Assembly: GCA_021788675.1 (NCBI GenBank)
Contig: JAJYKI010000011.1
Location: 1-11,997, forward strand
Source of the DNA: a bacterium
Lineage (GTDB): Bacteria; Patescibacteriota; Saccharimonadia; Saccharimonadales; UBA4665
Direction of reading: 5' to 3'
DNA length: 11,997 bases
In this document: positions 8,041 to 11,997 of the stretch, one piece after another
How the letters are laid out: each line of letters starts with the position of its first letter
Position numbering within the stretch: the first letter of the stretch is position 1
Notes under the pieces: model-generated
The model's database searches: none
What the model was told of the DNA's origin: nothing
Seen by the model: the letters and a program-made list of their open reading frames with translations, nothing else
Made by a program: the position numbers and the translations under genes

Positions 8041-9960
8041 ATGAAACGACTATTGTTTTTACTATCCAGCCTGGTGGTCTTGTCATCGTCCGTCGTTAAT
8101 GTGTTTGCTTTGTCCGCGAATAATTGGAGTAGTTTATATGGTGATACTGAGTTCCTATGGAATCAGCAAAGCTCTTATTGTGGTGGCGGATCAAACTCAA
8201 CTCCCGGTACGTTATCGAGTGGAAGTAATGTATATATCCTAGGTGATTCAATAACCGAAGCAACTTCTAGCGCCTATCAATTAATGTTTCAGAAGGACGG
8301 AATCCAAGTCAATATAGACGCTCAGGCAAATAGAACTATTACAAATCCTGGAACGGACGGAAGCCAAACAAGCGGACTGCAGGCAGTCCAAAATGACAGC
8401 AAGCTAATCCAAACCGCCGGTGCCATAATTATTCAATTGGGTATAAGTGGCGGTAACACTCCGCAGTCCATAGACCAACTAATAAATTCAATACGATCCT
8501 TTAATCAATCGTCGCCCATTTATTGGATTGACACTATAGCTATTAATAATCCTTCCTTAATACCAACAATAACGGCAGCCAATATCTCAATTTACAACCA
8601 GTCAAGCACAGATAATTACAGTGTTATTAGCTGGTATAAAGCAGTCTATCCGGCCGGAAACCCAAATCAACCAACCGGTCAAGAAACTGATACTAACAAC
8701 TATATCAACGTAACCGATTCATATCATTATTTACCAACCAACCCAGCTGGTGACAACGCTTTGGCCAATCTTGTTATTAGTGCACTAGATGTAAGTAGTG
8801 CTAGTGGAACCACTCAAAGCATGTCCTGTTGTGCAACCCCGGCCAACACTGGTGCCGCCACCTTTAATAGTGCTGATCAGAAACAAAACGCCGAGACCAT
8901 TATTGGTGTAGCAAAAACCGAGAACCTTGGCCAACCAGGTGCATTAATTGGATTAATGGTCGGGCTTGACGAGTCTGGTTTAAGAAGTTTGGCCAATCAA
9001 AATGTGCCCCTGTCCGAAGGTAGTCCTCTCAAACAGGGCGACGGCAGTAATGGTACGTCACTAGGCATATTTCAACAACAAATAGTAGATAATTGGAGTA
9101 CCTATTCCAGTAACCTAAATGACTTAAATGCTATTAATCAATTAATGACCCCGGCCTATTCAGTTGAGGCTTTCTTTGGATCACCACCAGGAACCAATAC
9201 ATCTAGCGCTCTGGAAAAGGGTTTACAAAACGTGATTGGTTGGCAAACAGATCAGCCCTGGGTGGCAGCTCAGGCAGTTCAACGTTCTGGAACCGCCAGT
9301 GGCAGTAACTATAAAAATCAGATGGCGACTGCGCAGTCACTATTAAATAGTTTATGGACTTCGTCACAACCAGTACCTTTGCCGGTTCCGTTTAAAACCG
9401 CTGTGTCTTTAGCGATAACCAATAATAACTTCTCTTGCCCAAGCACAAACACCACCGTTTCTGCCTACCAAAATCCGTTAAGAGCGGTTTCTAATCTTTC
9501 CGGCCAAAGGGTGGACCAGGGGGTAGATTTTGATGGCACTGGCGACGTGTATGCAATCGGTAATGGAACTGTAACTAACGTATATAATAGTGGTTGGCCA
9601 CACGGAACGTTTATAAACTACCAGTTAAGTAATGGTCCCGCGAAAGGATACTTTGTTTACGTGGCAGAGGATTGTACACCCAAAGTTACTATCGGACAGG
9701 TTGTGACGACTAGTACTGTTTTATGTACGATGTTTAACGGGCGAAGCGGCATCGAAATGGGCTGGGGAGCAAGCAACAACGGCCAGTCAGAGGCGTTTCT
9801 CCTTAATGAATGGAATTTGTCCCAAGACTCAACCGGTATGGGTGTCAATTTTCTTAATCTTTTGCAGGCTCTAGGAATTAAATTGACTGGTGGCAGCAAC
9901 ACTATCACGCAGCCGGTTCAAACCCAGGGGATGCCGGCTAATTATCCAACTTGGCAATAG
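8041..9960 (+). CDS. secreted three-domain cell-wall protein: SGNH-like, lysozyme-like transglycosylase, LytM-like
   Basis: Exported cell-wall-acting protein of 639 residues, probably the peptidoglycan-opening enzyme of the T4SS (VirB1-like role, inferred). A signal peptide covers 1-23 with a VFA cleavage site. Residues 62-250 resemble an SGNH hydrolase: GDSIT with Ser70 and a C-terminal DSYH with Asp226 and His229. The block III motif reads LGISGGN (133-139) instead of the usual G-x-N-D. Residues 278-437 form a lysozyme-like transglycosylase domain with GLDESGL (likely catalytic Glu311), GTSLGIFQQQ (338-347) and AAQAVQRSG. Residues 465-612 resemble an M23/LytM fold, but the zinc ligands are replaced (DQGVDF at 492-497 and GIEMGW at 570-575), so metallopeptidase activity is doubtful. 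Six cysteines occur, all after the signal peptide. An AGGT (8029-8032) lies 8 nt before the ATG, and the gene starts 1 nt after the previous stop, suggesting coupled translation. Confidence 0.85.
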   Translation: MKRLLFLLSSLVVLSSSVVNVFALSANNWSSLYGDTEFLWNQQSSYCGGGSNSTPGTLSSGSNVYILGDSITEATSSAYQLMFQKDGIQVNIDAQANRTITNPGTDGSQTSGLQAVQNDSKLIQTAGAIIIQLGISGGNTPQSIDQLINSIRSFNQSSPIYWIDTIAINNPSLIPTITAANISIYNQSSTDNYSVISWYKAVYPAGNPNQPTGQETDTNNYINVTDSYHYLPTNPAGDNALANLVISALDVSSASGTTQSMSCCATPANTGAATFNSADQKQNAETIIGVAKTENLGQPGALIGLMVGLDESGLRSLANQNVPLSEGSPLKQGDGSNGTSLGIFQQQIVDNWSTYSSNLNDLNAINQLMTPAYSVEAFFGSPPGTNTSSALEKGLQNVIGWQTDQPWVAAQAVQRSGTASGSNYKNQMATAQSLLNSLWTSSQPVPLPVPFKTAVSLAITNNNFSCPSTNTTVSAYQNPLRAVSNLSGQRVDQGVDFDGTGDVYAIGNGTVTNVYNSGWPHGTFINYQLSNGPAKGYFVYVAEDCTPKVTIGQVVTTSTVLCTMFNGRSGIEMGWGASNNGQSEAFLLNEWNLSQDSTGMGVNFLNLLQALGIKLTGGSNTITQPVQTQGMPANYPTWQ

Positions 9961-9964
9961 GGAG
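9960..9964 (+). promoter_or_regulatory. ribosome binding site GGGAG for the Ig-like-domain gene
   Basis: GGGAG overlaps the last base of the preceding stop codon and lies 5 nt before the ATG at 9970. It is the best-placed Shine-Dalgarno in the window and fixes this start, unlike the starts at 2818 and 5313, which have none. Confidence 0.6.
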
Positions 9965-9969
9965 ATTGT

Positions 9970-10662
9970 ATGTACAAACAACCAGTACCTAAAAAAATAA
10001 AATTGCTTGGTCTAGTGTTGGTGTTTTTGATTATTGCTTATATGGTGTTTGAATATTTCAATTTCAGTTATCTTGGAACCACTCCCGGACTAAGCCAGAC
10101 CTATAATTGGACACCCGTTATTGAATTCAGGTTTAATAAGAACCTGATTACTAAGGGTTTGTCGGTGTCAATGTCGCCAAATAGCTTATATGGTAATTAC
10201 AAAATTAAAGGTAACCTGATCGAGGTTCCGCTTAGTGTTCCGCTGTCTAATTCAACAACCTATTCGATAACCATCAATTCCGTTTATGACACTCATGGTC
10301 AAGAATTAAAGAATTTGGTTTATACATTTAAACCTAGGTCTATTAGTGTATCTAGTTTACCGGATTACCAAAAATACGATTTAATATCCCGTAATGAGGC
10401 TTCTCCGGTCTATCAAGATCCTATACTAAAACACCTTCCTTATGACACGATTGATTTCTCATTAGTGGCAACATTCCCGGCTGGAAAAAACAACATACCC
10501 AGTCTAGTGTTGGTTGCAAAAATAAACATACCGGCAGCGTACACGGGCTCCCTTGCTCAGCAAATGACCATTCAGTACGAACAAGAGGTTCAGTCCTATA
10601 TACAGTCCTTGGGTTTAAACCCATCCAACTATACGATCGATTACGTAATCACTAATAATTAG
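9970..10662 (+). CDS. membrane-anchored protein with Ig-like (Big_5/SbsA-type) domain
   Basis: Hypothetical surface-exposed protein of 230 residues. A basic N-terminus (KKIK, 8-11) precedes one membrane segment (about 12-30), giving a cytoplasmic N-terminus and an outside C-terminus. Residues about 37-125 match the pattern of a bacterial Ig-like domain of the Big_5/SbsA type: TPVIEFRFNK, a central V-S-M-S-P strand, LSNSTTYSITI and a closing LVYTFKP. The remaining 105 residues are an unassigned alpha/beta-looking segment ending in IDYVITNN. It has no cysteine, unlike the three exported proteins before it. A good GGGAG site and a 9-nt gap from the cell-wall protein place it as the last gene of the cluster. 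Ig-like domains usually serve as spacers or adhesion modules, so a structural or attachment role is plausible but not shown. Confidence 0.78.
   Translation: MYKQPVPKKIKLLGLVLVFLIIAYMVFEYFNFSYLGTTPGLSQTYNWTPVIEFRFNKNLITKGLSVSMSPNSLYGNYKIKGNLIEVPLSVPLSNSTTYSITINSVYDTHGQELKNLVYTFKPRSISVSSLPDYQKYDLISRNEASPVYQDPILKHLPYDTIDFSLVATFPAGKNNIPSLVLVAKINIPAAYTGSLAQQMTIQYEQEVQSYIQSLGLNPSNYTIDYVITNN
10639..10650. repeat. 12-bp perfect palindrome GATTACGTAATC
   Basis: A perfect inverted repeat without a loop, inside the last codons of the Ig-like-domain gene and 15 nt from the recF stop. An adjacent CGATCG (10634-10639) and CTAATAATTAG (10650-10660) add further symmetry. There is no GC-rich stem with a T run, so it is not a classic terminator. 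It could be a protein-binding site or a coincidence. Confidence 0.3.
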
Positions 10663-10683
10663 GGTTATATCTTGGTTATATCT
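10663..10683. repeat. short tandem repeat of GGTTATATCT (period 11) at the convergent gene junction
   Basis: Two copies of GGTTATATCT start at 10663 and 10674. They lie immediately after the plus-strand stop and overlap the last codons of recF. No function is evident. Confidence 0.4.
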
Positions 10684-11717
10684 ATTAGGTTAGCATTGGT
10701 TTTGTTTTTAAAAATATTAAGGTCGGTGGTAGTAACAATTGACTGGCCGTTTTTTAGATATTCACTTAATTGACTTGCGCGCCTAGAATCAAGTTCACTG
10801 AAAATATCATCCATAAGTAGTATTGGTTGTTGATTGAGTTTTTGTTTGATTATTTCCGCTTCGATAATCTTTAGAGCTACGGTAATGGTTCTAGTTTCTC
10901 CTCTTGATGCAAAAACTGACGGGTTTTTTTCATTAATAAGTATTTCCATATCTTCACGGTGTGGTCCATGTGCCGTATAACCCCTCAGTATATCTAACGC
11001 AAGATCGTGTTCGAGTTTTTTTAGCAGGTTTGTTTCATAAGCAGCCATTTCTACATGTGGGGCGTATTTTGTAGTGATGGTTTCATTACCTGATGAGAGT
11101 GAATCATAGATTGTTTTTAAACTACTATTAATTAAGCTAGTTAGCTCATTCCTTAAAAAAACAATTGAACCTCCTAGTTGACTAAGGCGAATATTCCATG
11201 GAAATATTTCGTCTTTTTTAAAATCACCCTTTTTAAGAAGTGAGTTTCGTTGTCTTAAACTTTTAGCATAACTGGTTTTTATGTGTTTATACTCTGGGTT
11301 GATTTGTTCAAGTATAGAGTCTAGGTAAACCCGCCTATTCTCAGGTGAACCAGTTACTAAACTTAAATGACTGGGCTCAAATAAAACAACCGGTATTTGG
11401 TAATTAAACAGTAGCCTTTTAATGGTCTTGTGGTTGATTGTAAAGTTTTTTGGTGATTGGTTTTCAAGATTAATTCTAAGGGTTCTTTTAGTGCCGTCGT
11501 TCAAGCTTGAATCAATCCTACCCCACAACTTACCTTGCATCACCAACTCACTATCGCTAGCTCGGTAAGACTTACCAACACAAACCACCATAATAGCTTC
11601 AAGTAAATTAGTTTTACCACTCGCATTAGGTCCGAAAATTATATTAATACCATCTTGAAGTTTAACGGTTTTATCTGTGTATGACCGGAATTGTTTAAGC
11701 CGTATATCGGCGATCAT
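10665..11717 (-). CDS. recF: DNA replication and repair protein RecF
   Basis: SMC-like ATPase that binds single-strand gaps and helps load RecA during recombinational repair. The 350-residue protein starts with the typical MIADIRLKQFRSY. Walker A is GPNASGKT (29-36), with Lys35. The HGPHRED motif is at 250-256, the ABC-type signature reads ASRGETR (270-276), and Walker B with the D-loop is ILLMDDIFSELD (299-310). All are intact, and the length is close to the usual 360-370. It lies 13 nt downstream of dnaN on the same strand, the classical dnaN-recF arrangement, and is probably translated from a shared mRNA. The upstream bases are A/T-rich with no Shine-Dalgarno. Its stop is 2 nt from the stop of the convergent T4SS gene, so transcripts from the two sides must end inside each other's coding region or collide. 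Confidence 0.97.
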   Translation of the reverse strand: MIADIRLKQFRSYTDKTVKLQDGINIIFGPNASGKTNLLEAIMVVCVGKSYRASDSELVMQGKLWGRIDSSLNDGTKRTLRINLENQSPKNFTINHKTIKRLLFNYQIPVVLFEPSHLSLVTGSPENRRVYLDSILEQINPEYKHIKTSYAKSLRQRNSLLKKGDFKKDEIFPWNIRLSQLGGSIVFLRNELTSLINSSLKTIYDSLSSGNETITTKYAPHVEMAAYETNLLKKLEHDLALDILRGYTAHGPHREDMEILINEKNPSVFASRGETRTITVALKIIEAEIIKQKLNQQPILLMDDIFSELDSRRASQLSEYLKNGQSIVTTTDLNIFKNKTNANLIDITKI

Positions 11718-11730
11718 TTAATTTATAAGT

Positions 11731-11997
11731 CTAGCTCTTAAGGGGCATTATTATATGTTTGTATGTACTGTCTTTAGGGTCTTTTATAATGGTGGGTTCA
11801 AGTTTTCCATTAAACCCAAAGAATACTTCCTCACCGCTCAATACCTGTAAAGAATCAAGTAGGTATCTTGAGTTTAGGGTTATACTACCACTGCCTTTAA
11901 TTTTACCAGCAGCCGTGGCTGTATTTTCGCCAACCTGTGAAGCAATAGATCTAATACTCAGCGTGTTGGTTTTATCATCCAATTCAATCGTAACACT
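11731..11997 (-). CDS. dnaN: DNA polymerase III beta subunit (sliding clamp), C-terminal 88 residues
   Basis: The beta clamp encircles DNA and tethers the replicative polymerase. Only the 3' end of the gene is present; the frame runs through the right edge, and the internal TTG at 11980-11982 is not a start. The visible part is the third clamp domain: INEKNPS-type motifs are absent as expected, while SGSITLNSRYLLDSLQ, then GEEVFFGF and the terminal HIIMPLKS match the standard beta-clamp C-terminus (recalled pattern N-x-R-Y-L-x-D-x-L and a final I-M-P). It precedes recF by 13 nt on the same strand, as in many bacterial origin regions. Confidence 0.95.
   Translation of the reverse strand, partial: SVTIELDDKTNTLSIRSIASQVGENTATAAGKIKGSGSITLNSRYLLDSLQVLSGEEVFFGFNGKLEPTIIKDPKDSTYKHIIMPLKS

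Noticed and set aside
9490..9780. Active M23 zinc metallopeptidase domain
   Set aside because: The fold pattern is similar, but the first His of H-x-G-x-D is Asp492 and no H-x-H motif is present, so it is described as LytM-like with doubtful activity.
9941..9950. Possible DnaA box (TTATCCAAC), considered because dnaN and recF are near
   Set aside because: It is a single imperfect match inside coding sequence, with no cluster of boxes or A/T-rich unwinding region.
11980..11982. TTG as the start of a short minus-strand gene
   Set aside because: The frame continues to the right edge and the protein is the C-terminal end of the beta clamp; the TTG encodes an internal leucine.

Overview
The window looks like a chromosomal piece of a Patescibacteria (CPR) genome, most likely Candidatus Saccharibacteria (TM7). 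The basis is the combination of a standalone TraC-like protein next to a VirB4 ATPase, a TrbL/VirB6-type membrane protein, very large Ser/Thr/Asn/Gln-rich exported proteins, an SGNH plus lysozyme-like plus LytM-like cell-wall protein of a type I recall from TM7 and actinobacteria, and moderate-to-low GC. The standard code fits: TGA ends the 908-residue gene and all frames are clean. The taxonomic call is recognition from memory, not a search result.

Layout. Positions 1-10662 hold six plus-strand genes that read as one type IV secretion (T4SS) cluster: a TraC-like protein (cut at the left edge), the VirB4 ATPase, a VirB6/TrbL-like polytopic protein with a long cytoplasmic tail, a 908-residue single-pass membrane protein of unknown family, a secreted three-domain cell-wall protein, and a small membrane-anchored protein with one Ig-like domain. 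Gaps are 1-9 nt except before the VirB6-like gene (100 nt) and the 908-residue gene (59 nt). Those two gaps hold the only candidate internal promoters. From 10665 to the right edge the minus strand carries recF and the 3' end of dnaN, convergent with the cluster. The two sets of stop codons are 2 nt apart. No stretch over 300 bases lacks a gene. I see no tRNA, rRNA, CRISPR array, insertion sequence or attachment site.

How the parts may work together (inference). VirB4 and the TraC-like protein would sit at the cytoplasmic face and drive the machine. The VirB6-like protein would form the inner channel. The 908-residue protein and the Ig-like protein would extend outside the membrane. The lysozyme-like domain would open the peptidoglycan. 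No outer-membrane-type subunits (VirB7/9/10), coupling protein or relaxase are visible here, which suits a single-membrane cell whose cluster continues to the left. Neighbouring dnaN and recF, normally core chromosomal genes often found near the replication origin, argue that this T4SS is a resident system rather than a recent mobile element. The most interesting points are the unassigned 908-residue protein, the cell-wall protein in which two of three catalytic domains look degenerate, the strong cysteine bias towards exported segments, and a perfect Shine-Dalgarno sequence that serves no annotated gene.
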